Below, one piece after another: positions 25,853-36,083 of a stretch of DNA of 64,000 bases. Source of the stretch: JARRPM01 sp963792815 (lineage in GTDB: Bacteria > Pseudomonadota > Gammaproteobacteria > Pseudomonadales > Halieaceae); contig CAWBXR010000012.1 of the NCBI GenBank assembly GCA_963792815.1, positions 434,001-498,000 of the forward strand. Direction: 5' to 3'. Made by a program: the position numbers and the translations under genes. Below the pieces are notes generated by a model. The model searched no databases and was not told where the DNA came from. It saw only the letters and a program-made list of their open reading frames with translations. How positions within the stretch are numbered: position 1 is the stretch's first letter; each line of letters starts with the position of its first letter.

Positions 25853-28800
25853 CTAGCCCAGCCAGTGCCGGGCGTTGCGGAACAGGCGCATCCAGCCACC
25901 GTCCTCTCCCCACTGGGGCGGCGCCCAGGAGTACTGCACGGTGCGGAACACCCGCTCGGGGTGGGGCATCATGATCGTCGCCCGCCCGTCCAGGCTGGTC
26001 AGCCCGGTAATGCCAGCGGGAGAGCCATTGGGGTTGGCCGGGTAGTGCGTGGCCGGGGCCAGGTCGTTGTCGACAAAGCGCAGGGCCACGGTCCCGCTGG
26101 CCTCGCAGGCGGCCTCGGCGGCCGCATCGGCAAAGTGCGCCCTGCCCTCGCCGTGGGCGACCGCAATGGGCAGGTGTGAGCCGGCCATTCCCGCCAGCAG
26201 GATCGACGGGGTGTGCTCCACCCTGGCCAGTGCCAGCCGCGCCTCGAACTGCTCCGAGCGATTGCGCACGAAGCGGGGCCAGTGACCGGCACCGGGTATC
26301 AGGTCCTTGAGGGTCGACACCATCTGGCAGCCATTACACACGCCAAGGGTAAAACTGTCGTCGCGCTGGAAGAAGGTGGTGAAGGCGTCCCGCAGGCGCT
26401 CGTTGAACAGGATACTCTTGGCCCAGCCCTCCCCTGCCCCGAGCACGTCGCCGTAGGAGAAGCCGCCGCAGGCCACCAGGCCCTTGAACTCCGCCAGGTC
26501 CCGGCGGCCGGCGTGGAGATCGCTCATATGCACATCGAAGGTGGCAAAACCCGCTCGGTGGAAAGCCGCGGCCATTTCCACGTGACCGTTGACCCCCTGC
26601 TCGCGCAGTATGGCGACAGGCGGGCGGACACCCGTGGCGATATAGGGTGCGCTGATATCTTCCGCCGGGTCGAAGCTCAGGTGAGCCGACAGCCCGGGAT
26701 CGAAACCGGCAATCGCGTCGTACTCCTCCCGGGCACAGTCGGGGTGGTCCCGCAGTGCCTGTATCTCATAACTGGTGCGCGCCCACAGCTGCTGCAGGCG
26801 CTGGCGGGAATCCGCGAGCAGGGTCTCCCCACCATCGGCAATATGCACGGTATCGCCATCAGCAGCCTCGCCCAGCCGATGCAGGCAATCCCCCAGGCCG
26901 AGTTCCCGCGCCCTCGCCTCCAGCGCCGGCAGGTCGGTGCGGGCTGACCTGCAGCACCGCCCCGGCCTCTTCACTGAACAGCCGGGCAAGCCCGGTGCCA
27001 GGCAAACCGGAGAGGTCTATATTGAGGCCGCAATGGCCGGCAAATGCCATTTCCAGCAGCGTGACGATAAGCCCGCCGTCCGAGCGGTCGTGATAGGCAA
27101 GCAGGCGACCGGCCTGGAGAAAATCCTGCACCAACTGGAAAAAGCCCTTCAGGTCGGCAGGGTCGCCGATATCCGGGACGGTGTCGCCCAACTGGCCGAA
27201 TACCTGGGCCAGGCTGGAGCCCCCCAGCCGGTTCGCGCCGCGCCCCAGGTCCAGCAGCACCAGCGCCGCGTCGGCCGCCGGCTGCAGCTGCGGTGTTATC
27301 GACAAACGGGCGTCCATCACCGGCGCGAAAGCCGAAACGATCAGTGACATGGGAGCGGTCACAGCCTTGTCCACCTCGCCCTCGCGCCAGGTGGTGCGCA
27401 TGGACATGGAGTCCTTCCCCACCGGGATAGTGATGCCCAGCGCCGGACAGAACTCCATGCCCACGGCGCGCACGGTGTCGTACAGCGCCTCGTCCTCGGC
27501 GCCGTAACCCGCGGCGCACATCCAGTTGGCGGACAGTTTGATATCGCTCATATCGGCGATGGCCGCGGCGGCAATATTGGTGATGGCCTCCGCCACCGCC
27601 ATCCTGCCCGAGGCGGCGCCATCCACCAGGGCCAGCGGCGTGCGCTCCCCCATGGCCATGGCCTCGCCGGCAAAGGCGTCGTAGGACACGGTGGTCACCG
27701 CGCAGTCCGCCACCGGCACCTGCCAGGGGCCGACCATCTGGTCCCGCGCAACCATGCCCGTGACCGTGCGATCACCGATGGTGATCAGGAAATTCTTGCT
27801 CGCCACCGCGGGCAGTTGCAGCACCCGCTCCAGGGCCTCCTGCAGCGGCGCCTGCAGGGCAAGCGGTGCGTGGGCCGGCACGCTGGCGCCGTATATCGCG
27901 CTGCATCCGCGGGGGCTTGCCAAACAGGACGGACATGGGCAGGTCCACCGGGTCGTTGCCGAACACACTGTCGCTGAGCTGCAGGTGCAGCTCGCTGGTA
28001 GCCTCCCCCACCACTGCGAAGGGGCAGCGCTCGCGCTGGCAGATAGCCTCGAACCGCGCCAGGTCAGCAGGTTCCACCGCCAGCACGTAACGCTCCTGGG
28101 ACTCGTTGCACCAGATCTCCAGGGGGGACATGCCCGGCTCGTCATTGGGCACCTTGCGCAGTTCGAAGCGGCCGCCGCGACCGCCGTCCTTGACCAGCTC
28201 GGGCAGGGCGTTGGACAGCCCCCCGGCGCCGACGTCGTGGATGAAGGCGATGGGGTTGTCCTCACCGAGCTGCCAGCAGCGGTCTATCACTTCCTGGCAG
28301 CGGCGCTCGATCTCCGGGTTCTGGCGCTGCACCGAGGCGAAATCCAGATCCTCGTGACTCTGGCCGCTGGCCATGGAGGACGCCGCCCCGCCGCCCAGGC
28401 CGATCAGCATGGCCGGGCCGCCCAGTACTATCAGTTTCGCGCCGGGCTGGTAGTCGCCTTTCTGGACGTGTTCCTCGCGGATATTGCCGTAGCCCCCGGC
28501 AATCATGATGGGCTTGTGATAGCCACGCACCTCATCCCCCGCAACGCCCGGGGCGGTCATTTCGAAACTGCGGAAATAGCCGCAGATATTGGGCCGGCCA
28601 AATTCGTTGTTGAAGGCGGCTCCCCCGATCGGGCCCTCCAGCATGATTTCCAGGGCGGACACGATTCGCCCCGGTTTGCCGTAGTCATGTTCCCAGGGCT
28701 GGATATAGCCGGGAATCTGCAGGTTGGACACCGAGAACCCGGTGAGGCCAACCTTGGGCTTGGAGCCGCGGCCCACCGCGCCCTCGTCGCGGATCTCCCC

Positions 28801-29751
28801 TCCCGCCCCGGTGCCGGCACCGGGGAAGGGCGCGATCGCCGTCGGGTGGTTATGGGTTTCCACTTTCATCAGCAGGTGGATATTTTCCTGGGAGAAGCCG
28901 TACTCGCAGCTGACCGGGTCGGGATAGAAGCGACCCGCGTGGTGCCCGGCCACCACCGCGGCGTTATCCGAGTAGGCCGAAAGCACATTCTGGCCACCGC
29001 ATTCGTTGGTATTGCGGATCATGCCGAACAGGGAGTGCTGCTGTTGTTCGCCGTCGATGCTCCAGCTGGCGTTGAAGATCTTGTGGCGACAGTGTTCGGA
29101 GTTGGCCTGGGCAAACATCATCAGTTCCACGTCGGTGGGGTTGCGCCCCAGCGTGGTGAAGCTCTCGACCAGGTAATCCATCTCATCATCCGCCAGGGCC
29201 AGTCCGAGGCTGCGGTCCGCCGCTGCCAGGGCCTCCCGTCCCCCGCCCAGCACGTCCACTTCCCCAAGGGGCGCCGGATCTGCGTGGCGAAACAGCTCGC
29301 CCGGCTGTTCCAGGCTGTCGAACACTGCCTCCGTCATGCGGTCGTGAACCAGCGCATCCACCGCCGCGCGCTGCGCATCCGCCAGGGCCCGCGGCAGATG
29401 GAAGTACCACGCCACCCCCCGCTCCAGCCGCAGCACCTGGGCCAGCCCGCAGTTGTGGGCGATATCCGTGGCCTTGCTGGACCAGGGCGAAATCGTACCC
29501 GGGCGCGGCACCACAAGGCGCAAGGTCGCGCCATCGAGGTGGGCGATATCACCTGGGGCGAACCCGGGACCGTATTCGAGGAGACTTTCCAGCACGCCGC
29601 GCTGCGCAGCAGACAGCTCGGCCTGCAGGTCGGCGAAATGGACATACTCGGTATGCAGGAGCTGGATGTCGGGGTGTATCAGGGCAAGTTTCTGCGCCAG
29701 CTTGTCCAGGCGAAAATCGGACAGAACAGGGGCGCCGCGCAAGGTCAACAT
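25853..29751 (-). CDS. purL: Phosphoribosylformylglycinamidine synthase PurL (frameshifted in this sequence)
   Basis: This is the large single-chain enzyme of step four of purine synthesis, converting FGAR plus glutamine to FGAM with ATP. The start ATG 29751 gives MLTLRGAPVLSDFRLDKL. The N-terminal domain has PRPGTISPWSSKATDIAHNC and the synthetase domain KVETHNHPTAIAPFPGAGTG. The C-terminal glutaminase contains LREQGVNGHVEMAAAF, ACGGFSYGDVLGAGEGWA and the nucleophile Cys in LGVCNGCQM. Extra bases at about 27891 and 26945 split it into three frames; removing both gives 1298 residues, the usual length. A 728-residue open frame on the opposite strand is a coding shadow. Next to it lie mltF and tadA, the same neighbours as in enterobacteria. 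Confidence 0.93.
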
Positions 29752-29925
29752 GCTGAGGGAAGCTCCAGAGGGAGGGAAAAAATGGAGGCAGCATTGTACT
29801 GTATTTGGCCCCGGGGAGTTAAGGCTCCTGGGATTAATTCGAGAATGGCCCGGCGCTGCCGGAAAACCGGCCATTAGCAAAATTAGGCCTGTCAGGTTTT
29901 GCGCGGCGGAGGCTAGAATGAAGCT

Positions 29926-31374
29926 ATGCATCCGCGCGTCATCACAGCCGCTCTCACCTTCTCGCTGGCCCTGCTGTATTTGCTCAGCGCCTGTGACGGT
30001 GGTGGCGATGCCCTGCATCGGATCCAGTCCCGGGGAGAGCTGACGGTGGCAACCCGCAACAGCCCCACTACCTACTACATCGACCGGGACGGCGCGAACG
30101 GCTTCGAGTACGCCCTGGCCGGGCTGCTGGCTGCTGACCTGGGGGTCGAACTGGAGATCGAGTCGGCATTTACCCTGGAGGGCCTGTTCGAGCTGCTGAA
30201 CCGGGGCGAGGCGGACCTGGCCGCGGCCGGCCTGACACTGACTGCACAGCGCGCGGGACTGTTCCCGCATTCATCCGCTTATTACAAGCTCAAACCCCAG
30301 GTCGTCTACGTGGCGGGTACCAGGCGCCCACTCAATGTGGAGGATTTGCCGGGGAGGAAAATCGTGGTACTGGCCAACTCCAGTCACGTGGATGAACTGG
30401 CCCGGCTGCGGGACGAGACAGCACCCGAGTTGCAGTGGCAGGAAATCGCCGGGGCGGACACGATGGAACTGCTGGAAATGCTGGATACGGGGCAGGCGGA
30501 ACTGGCGGTGATCGATTCCAATGAGTTCACTGTACAGCGCAGCCTTTACCCGCGCCTGAAGGTGGCTTTCGACCTGATCACGGAACAGGAGCAGGACATG
30601 GTCTGGTACCTGGCGCCGGGGGCCGACAACATACGGCTACAGGCCTATATCAACCAGTTTTTCCTGCGCCTGCAAGAGGACGGCACCCTCGAGCAACTGC
30701 GGGAACAGTACTTCGGCCACAGTGCCGGCATCTCCCGTATCAGTTCCCACACGTTCAATGTCAATATGCGCAGCAAGCTCCCGCAATACAAAGACCTGAT
30801 CCAGCAAGTGGCGCGGGAATACCAGATGGAATGGCAGCTGCTGGCCGCCATCGCCTACCAGGAATCCCACTGGGACCCCGAGGCCACTTCTCCCACCGGG
30901 GTGCGTGGCCTGATGATGCTGACCCTGCCGACCGCTGAAGAGACCGGTGTTTCCGACCGGCTCGATCCCTTGCAGAGCCTGCGCGGAGGCGCGCGTTACC
31001 TGAAAGACCTGAAGCGTCGCCTACCCGGGAGCATCAAGGAGCCCGATCGCGGCTGGTTCGCCCTGGCGGCTTACAATATCGGCCTGGGTCACCTGGAGGA
31101 TGCGCGGGTGATTACCCAGCGCCAGGGGGGTGACCCGAACCGCTGGCAGGACGTGATGGAGCGGCTGCCGCTATTGCAAAAGAGCTCCCACTACCGCAAA
31201 ACCCGCTATGGCTACGCCAGGGGGGTGGAAGCGGCCAACTACGTGCAGAACATCCGCCACTACCACAATATCCTCAACTGGCAGGATATCTCCGACAACA
31301 AGCCACTGCCTCCCCTGAAGGTGGAGGATTACCTGCCCCAGGTGCTGCGCGACAGCAAACTCTCCGCCCTGTAG
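29926..31374 (+). CDS. mltF: Membrane-bound lytic murein transglycosylase F
   Basis: A 482-residue outer-membrane peptidoglycan lyase. A lipoprotein-type signal ends in LLSAC (Cys at about 23). A periplasmic solute-binding-like regulatory domain (about residues 40-270) is followed by the lysozyme-like SLT domain. LLAAIAYQESHW carries the catalytic Glu313, matching the Glu of E. coli MltF. GVRGLMMLTLPTAEETGV (about 325) and AYNIGLGHLEDAR (about 380) complete the fold. It is divergent from purL and converges with tadA (11 bp between stops). Confidence 0.94.
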   Translation: MHPRVITAALTFSLALLYLLSACDGGGDALHRIQSRGELTVATRNSPTTYYIDRDGANGFEYALAGLLAADLGVELEIESAFTLEGLFELLNRGEADLAAAGLTLTAQRAGLFPHSSAYYKLKPQVVYVAGTRRPLNVEDLPGRKIVVLANSSHVDELARLRDETAPELQWQEIAGADTMELLEMLDTGQAELAVIDSNEFTVQRSLYPRLKVAFDLITEQEQDMVWYLAPGADNIRLQAYINQFFLRLQEDGTLEQLREQYFGHSAGISRISSHTFNVNMRSKLPQYKDLIQQVAREYQMEWQLLAAIAYQESHWDPEATSPTGVRGLMMLTLPTAEETGVSDRLDPLQSLRGGARYLKDLKRRLPGSIKEPDRGWFALAAYNIGLGHLEDARVITQRQGGDPNRWQDVMERLPLLQKSSHYRKTRYGYARGVEAANYVQNIRHYHNILNWQDISDNKPLPPLKVEDYLPQVLRDSKLSAL

Positions 31375-31385
31375 GTTTTCCGCCG

Positions 31386-31841
31386 TCACCTGCGGGCCCT
31401 GAAAAATGCCTGCAACCTGTCGCTACTGGCCTGGGCCAGCAAGCCGCCGCGCCAACTGACCTGGTGATTGAACCAGGGTTCGTCCAGCAACTGGCAGCGA
31501 CTACAGGCAACACCGGCCTTCGGTTCAGTGGCAGCGAACACGAGCTGGGCAATGCGGGCGTGTACCATGGCACCCGCACACATGGCGCAGGGCTCCAGGG
31601 TGACAAACAGGGTGGCCCCCGGCAGGCGATAGTTCCCCATGAGCCGGGCCGCGGCGCGCAGTGCCACGATCTCAGCGTGAGCCGTGGGGTCGGCGGCGGA
31701 TATCACCTGGTTCCAGCCCTCCCCCAGCAGTTCGCCGTCGCGCACCACCACAGCACCCACGGGCACTTCATCCAGGGCGGCGGCGCGATCTGCAAGTTCC
31801 AGCGCCCGCAGCATCCAGCGCTCATCGTCATCGGTGGTCAA
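31386..31841 (-). CDS. tadA: tRNA-specific adenosine deaminase TadA
   Basis: A 151-residue zinc deaminase that converts the wobble adenosine of tRNA-Arg(ACG) to inosine. Zinc and catalytic residues are HAE at 54-56 (TAHAEIVALR) and PCAMC at 83-87 (LEPCAMCAGAM). The N-terminal EVPVGAVVV and ATEPKAGVACS are also conserved. The length is slightly below the E. coli enzyme. The purL-mltF-tadA cluster is conserved in gammaproteobacteria. Confidence 0.95.
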   Translation of the reverse strand: MTTDDDERWMLRALELADRAAALDEVPVGAVVVRDGELLGEGWNQVISAADPTAHAEIVALRAAARLMGNYRLPGATLFVTLEPCAMCAGAMVHARIAQLVFAATEPKAGVACSRCQLLDEPWFNHQVSWRGGLLAQASSDRLQAFFRARR

Positions 31842-31967
31842 TGACTCAACTCCCCATGACCAGTGTTTTCCAAAAGGGACTTCAAGGACTGATTAAACTA
31901 CTGGCTATTCCAGGGGCTTTCAACAGCTCTTTTAGTCGCTCGCGATACTCGCTGCTGCGAACAGACA

Positions 31968-33607
31968 TTACTGCAGCACCAGGTTTTTAAGGCCGTGGTG
32001 TATTTCCCTGTTTACATTCAGCATGGTGGACAACTCCGCGCCGCCGACCACGTCGCCTGAAGCCATGGCATGCACGGCACTGTTTGCCGCCTGGTAGTGA
32101 TTCTCGATGTCGCGCAACACCTGCTCAACCGCATCCTGGTCCACGGCGGTAGAGCTGGGGTCGCCCGTCAGCTGCAGGTAATGGCGATAGAAGGTCTTGA
32201 TAAAATTGCGATGCTCTTTGTATAAAGCTAGCACCTCGGGTTGATTGCTGTGCCGCATATAGACGAGGTCCTCCCGGATATCTTTCAGGGTTTTGCTGCT
32301 GTAGACAAGTGCGCGGGACTCTTGCGTCTGTCGCGAGAGCTGTGTTATCTGTTCGGTATTGAGTTCCTGGGCCTGCAGGTCGAAAGAGAAAGCCAGGAGG
32401 TCGGATTCCTGCTGTTTGATCTGGAGATAGCGCTGCTCGCTGTTGGTGCGACGCTCGAACGAATACCGTTAAACGGGACTGCATGCGCACCAGTCAACTG
32501 CAGCTGTTCGGGTTGAAGATGGAACCCGTGCATGCCCAGCACCACCGAGCTGAGGCGCATCTCGGACAAGACATGGTCGATAGCCAGCAGTGCGGCATCC
32601 GGCACAGTGGTGGGCTGGCCAACCAGTGGCCGGTCAACTTCGCGCCACGGACAGGAAGCGTCGGCCAATCCAGTTGGAGAAGGGTCTTCAAGAATGGCAG
32701 AAACAGCAGCAGGCCAAGTAGGTTGAACAGGCTGTGGAAAGGCTACCAGGCTGTACAGTGGATCCTGCAGGGAGAAAACGCTCAACAGGCGCGGAAGCAG
32801 CGGTAACAAAATGAAAAAAGCCGCCAGATCAACCAGCACGTTGAACAGGAAGTGGGCCAGGGCAAGCTGCCGTTTGATGTAATGCCCACCGATACTCCCC
32901 AACACTGTGGTGCTGGTGGTACCCAGGTCCGCACCGATCACCAGCGCCGCTGCCGCACTGAGGTCCAGCATGCCGGCATGCAACGCCGCCAGGGTAATCA
33001 TCATGGTCGCCGAACTCGATTGTATCGATGCGGCTATTGCTGCGCCCACCAGGAAATAGACACCCAAGCCGTAGCCCTGCAGCGCCTCGAGGTTCAATTG
33101 CCCCGGCAGGTCCGCCACCGCCTCTTTCATGATGTTCAGGCCAAAGATGATCAGGCCCAGACCAAACAGGACCGTGCCGAGGCTCAGCAACCATTTCAGT
33201 CGAACCGACACCAGCTGCATCAGCGCACCGGTGGCCATCATCGGCAGGGCAAACAGGTTGAGCGACAACTTGAAACCGAGCGTCGCCGCCATCCACCCCG
33301 TGACAGTCGTACCCAGGTTGGCACCGAATAGCACGCCGATAGCATTGTATAGCGGCAACGCGCCGGCACTGGCAAAAGCCAGCACCAGCAGGCTGACCAT
33401 CGAGCTGCTTTGCAGGATTGATGTAACCGTGACACCGATGAGTGCACTGCCCGCAGGGGACGCGGTGGATGATGAAAGCCAGCGTTTGAACGTGTTGTAG
33501 CCCAGCGAGCGAACACCGGTTTCAAGCTGATGCATGCCGAACAGGAACAACACCAGCCCGATGGCGAGCATCGCTGGCGTTGTCAGGCTGAGCCAGGTCA
33601 CAGGCAT
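31968..33607 (-). pseudogene. Na/Pi cotransporter family protein (NptA/PhoU-tail type), multiple frameshifts
   Basis: The first about 290 residues are an intact Na-dependent phosphate transporter core: FLFGMHQLETGVRSL (about 20), TSILQSSSMVSLLVLAF (about 62), FGANLGTTVTGWMA (about 92) and SIQSSSATMMITLAALH (about 195). The Q-SSS repeats are the family hallmark. Downstream the frame changes at about 32737, 32673, 32642, 32494 and 32460. Each change is explained by one extra base. The joined product is 544 residues (1640 minus 5 is divisible by three), with a PhoU-like helical tail such as YLQIKQQESDLLAFSFDLQA. Five insertions in under 300 bp may mean a decaying gene or a local assembly fault. 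Confidence 0.8.
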
Positions 33608-33638
33608 CAGTAGGTTCTCGCGCTGAATCCTGTCGAGC

Positions 33639-34427
33639 CTAACGACCCTTGAATCTGGCTAACCTGCGCTCCACAAATGACTGCACTCCCTCCGCGGCGT
33701 CTTCACTGCTGAGCAACTGCGCCTGCACCGGCCCCAGGGCCGCGACACAGGCGCCCACCCCTTCGGTCAGGTAGCGCCGCGCCGAGGCCTTGGTCGCCTG
33801 CACCGCCAGGGGTGCCTGGGTGGCAATTCGCTCGGCGAGCTCAATGGCCCTGTCCAGTTGCGTCCCGGCGGGAACCACCTCCTGGACCAGGCCGATGCGG
33901 TGGGCTTCGATGGCATCGAACTCGTCGCTGGTCAGCAGGTGATACATGGCATTGCCCCAGCCAGCCCGCTCGGGAAACCGGAAGGTAGCGCCTCCGGTGG
34001 CGTGGATGCCCCTGGCCGGCTCCAGCTGGGAGAAGCGGCAATCGTCTGCGGCCACCACGATATCCCCGGCCAGTGCCAGCTCGATACCGAAGGTAAAGGT
34101 AATGCCCTGGACCGCCGTGACGATGGGCTTGCGGCAACACCTGCCGAGGGCCATCGGGTCAACTCCCGCAGACTGCTCCGGATCCTTGCCTCCGCGGGCG
34201 ATGGCCTCGGTCCATTTCGGCAGGTCCAGTCCGGCGGAGAAATGCTTGCCGTGGCCGAATACCACACCCACCCAAAGGTCTGCATCTTCATCGAGCCGGG
34301 TGTAGGCGTCTGCAAGCTGTGTCGCCATATGGGGCGTATAACTGTTGTACTTGTCCGGCCGATTTATCCCGATCAGCAGCAGGTGCTCACGTTGCTCGAC
34401 CGTGATCGAACCCTCGGTATGACTCAT
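33639..34427 (-). CDS. Enoyl-CoA hydratase/isomerase family protein (crotonase)
   Basis: A 262-residue crotonase-fold protein. FGHGKHFSAGLDLPKW (about residue 58) and QGITFTFGIELALAGDIVVA (about 108) form the oxyanion hole. The motif TFTFGIEL replaces the common C-GGG-EL, a divergent version. The segment FSQLEPARGIHATGGATFRFP (about 133) holds the expected catalytic-region Glu. It is cytoplasmic, with unknown acyl-CoA substrate. It precedes the Na/Pi transporter gene by 31 bp on the same strand. It is the third crotonase in the window. Confidence 0.85.
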   Translation of the reverse strand: MSHTEGSITVEQREHLLLIGINRPDKYNSYTPHMATQLADAYTRLDEDADLWVGVVFGHGKHFSAGLDLPKWTEAIARGGKDPEQSAGVDPMALGRCCRKPIVTAVQGITFTFGIELALAGDIVVAADDCRFSQLEPARGIHATGGATFRFPERAGWGNAMYHLLTSDEFDAIEAHRIGLVQEVVPAGTQLDRAIELAERIATQAPLAVQATKASARRYLTEGVGACVAALGPVQAQLLSSEDAAEGVQSFVERRLARFKGR

Positions 34428-34703
34428 CCAATGCCACTCCTTTTCTAGCTAAAATTATCAGTGTCTGCCTCTCGATTATTGTAGCGCAGGAACCGACAAG
34501 GCCCCTATCGAAGGTAAAGTGCAAGAATCAGTGAACAGGGATAATTGTGGTCCGAGCCCCATGTTCATGTCGATTTTTGTGTGGACCTTCACAAGTTGGG
34601 CGTCTGCACAGGCAGAATCGTTGTATCCATGCGCCTGAATCGATAAGTTCTGTGGTAACAGAAATCCATAGATACCGGAAATAGAGTATCGGGGGACAGA
34701 ATC

Positions 34704-35162
34704 ATGGGTATTACAGCAGTGATAATTCTAACCGCCCTGATCCTGGCGGCTGGCGCGATGTTTTTTAAACCGCTACCCGGCGCTGCTGGCGTCGGCCGAG
34801 GAGGCGCCGGCCAGGGAGCCAGGAATCCCAGGGTGGCAGTAGCGGGTAAAAAATCCACACGGGTTCCCAGAAGCCCGTATAGAGCAACGTCAATAGCCTG
34901 TCCTGGTAATGCTTGTGAGGCGGTGAAGGCTATCAGCGGAAAACGCTTTCTCGATGTCGACCGAGCGGCGCCTATGCTACCTCTTGAGGGTTGCGACGTG
35001 TTGCGCTGCAAATGCAACTATCTGCACCATGAAGACCGTCGGGAGTCCGATGAGGACAGGCGGCACCCGGGCATCGCGATGATTTCAGAGATGTATCAAC
35101 GGGGAGAAAAACCCGACCTGCGGGAGAAAAAGCGGGGACGTCGTAAAACCGACTGGGCCTGA
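34704..35162 (+). CDS. Hypothetical protein with N-terminal helix and Cys/His cluster
   Basis: A 152-residue protein with one N-terminal membrane segment (ITAVIILTALILAAGAMFF), a basic low-complexity linker and a C-terminal module: LEGCDVLRCKCNYLHHEDRR. Cys-x4-Cys-x-Cys followed by His-His looks like a small metal-binding knuckle anchored to the membrane. It is followed by a strongly charged end (RRESDEDRR, REKKRGRRKTD). I recognise no named family, although short proteins with this CxCxYxHHxDRR pattern are common in gammaproteobacteria. It stands alone. Confidence 0.6.
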   Translation: MGITAVIILTALILAAGAMFFKPLPGAAGVGRGGAGQGARNPRVAVAGKKSTRVPRSPYRATSIACPGNACEAVKAISGKRFLDVDRAAPMLPLEGCDVLRCKCNYLHHEDRRESDEDRRHPGIAMISEMYQRGEKPDLREKKRGRRKTDWA

Positions 35163-35404
35163 CAGGCCGCCACCCTGGATGCGGCTCGAACCCTTAAGCT
35201 CGAACAGAAAATCGGCACACTCGAAGCAGGTGCAACGGACGCTACTATGACCATGGAGCGTCGAAGATAAAGCAGGCGAAGCGCGAAGGATCGGAGGATT
35301 CCAGGAAGTTAAGATAGACCAGTACAAGAAAGAGGCGGCCGCCTCTCATCCAGCGCGTCCGGCTCCACTACCCACGGCGCCAACTGCCATTCGACCTGTT
35401 TTCC

Positions 35405-35965
35405 TCAAAAGACTGTGAATACCGCAAGGGCCAGGCTGACCAGCCCCAGTGGGACCAGGAACAGCAATGACAGGAACAGGAGCACCAGCAGCAACGGATT
35501 CACCAGAAAACCAACGCGGGCATAAGAGCCCAGCAGGTCGCGGGCCTCGTCGGCCAGTGAGCGCAATTCCCACAATTTTCCCATGGATACGTGACTGACC
35601 AATTTTCGTGTCTCGCCGGAGCGTATACCCTGGATATGGCTGCGCACCTCCGACTTTGCATTGCCTGCGATCTCCGCGACGGTTTCCGGCAGCTTTTTCA
35701 AACCCTCCAGCCCCCACCAGTACCACAGCAGCAGCACCACGGGCAGGCAGATGGCGAGACCCACGAGAATGCTGGTCTGGGTGGAAAAGTCACTGACCCG
35801 GGTCATCCATACGAATATCCAGACCAGCATCAGGAGTCCCAGCACAGCGGCAAGCCTTACACTGTCTGCGATGGCATCGACGATGGGCAACAGGCGATCG
35901 AACAGGCGCAGCAGTGCACCCTTGCGGACCTGGATCTCCTCCGGTGTCGGTTCTGCTTGCGCCAT
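35405..35965 (-). CDS. Hypothetical membrane protein
   Basis: A 186-residue protein with about four hydrophobic segments: LAAVLGLLMLVWIFVW (about 39-54), ILVGLAICLPVVLLLWYWW (about 66-84), and two near the end (VNPLLLVLLFLSLLFLVPL, LVSLALAVFTVF). A polar helical region of about 60 residues separates the two halves. I do not recognise the family. It stands alone between a 240-bp non-coding stretch and the PQQ dehydrogenase gene. Confidence 0.6.
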   Translation of the reverse strand: MAQAEPTPEEIQVRKGALLRLFDRLLPIVDAIADSVRLAAVLGLLMLVWIFVWMTRVSDFSTQTSILVGLAICLPVVLLLWYWWGLEGLKKLPETVAEIAGNAKSEVRSHIQGIRSGETRKLVSHVSMGKLWELRSLADEARDLLGSYARVGFLVNPLLLVLLFLSLLFLVPLGLVSLALAVFTVF

Positions 35966-36083
35966 CTGTAGCCCCCCGTTGGATATTTTATTCGGCGTGT
36001 GACACGAGCAGTATAGCCCGTAAGCACACTACCGCCGCCATCCAGGCGCCAAAATGATTAGCGACTGGCCGGGGTCATAGCCC

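Noticed and set aside
27691..29877. 728-residue open frame on the plus strand
   Set aside because: It is antisense to purL; its composition follows the GC-rich codon shadow and it resembles no family.
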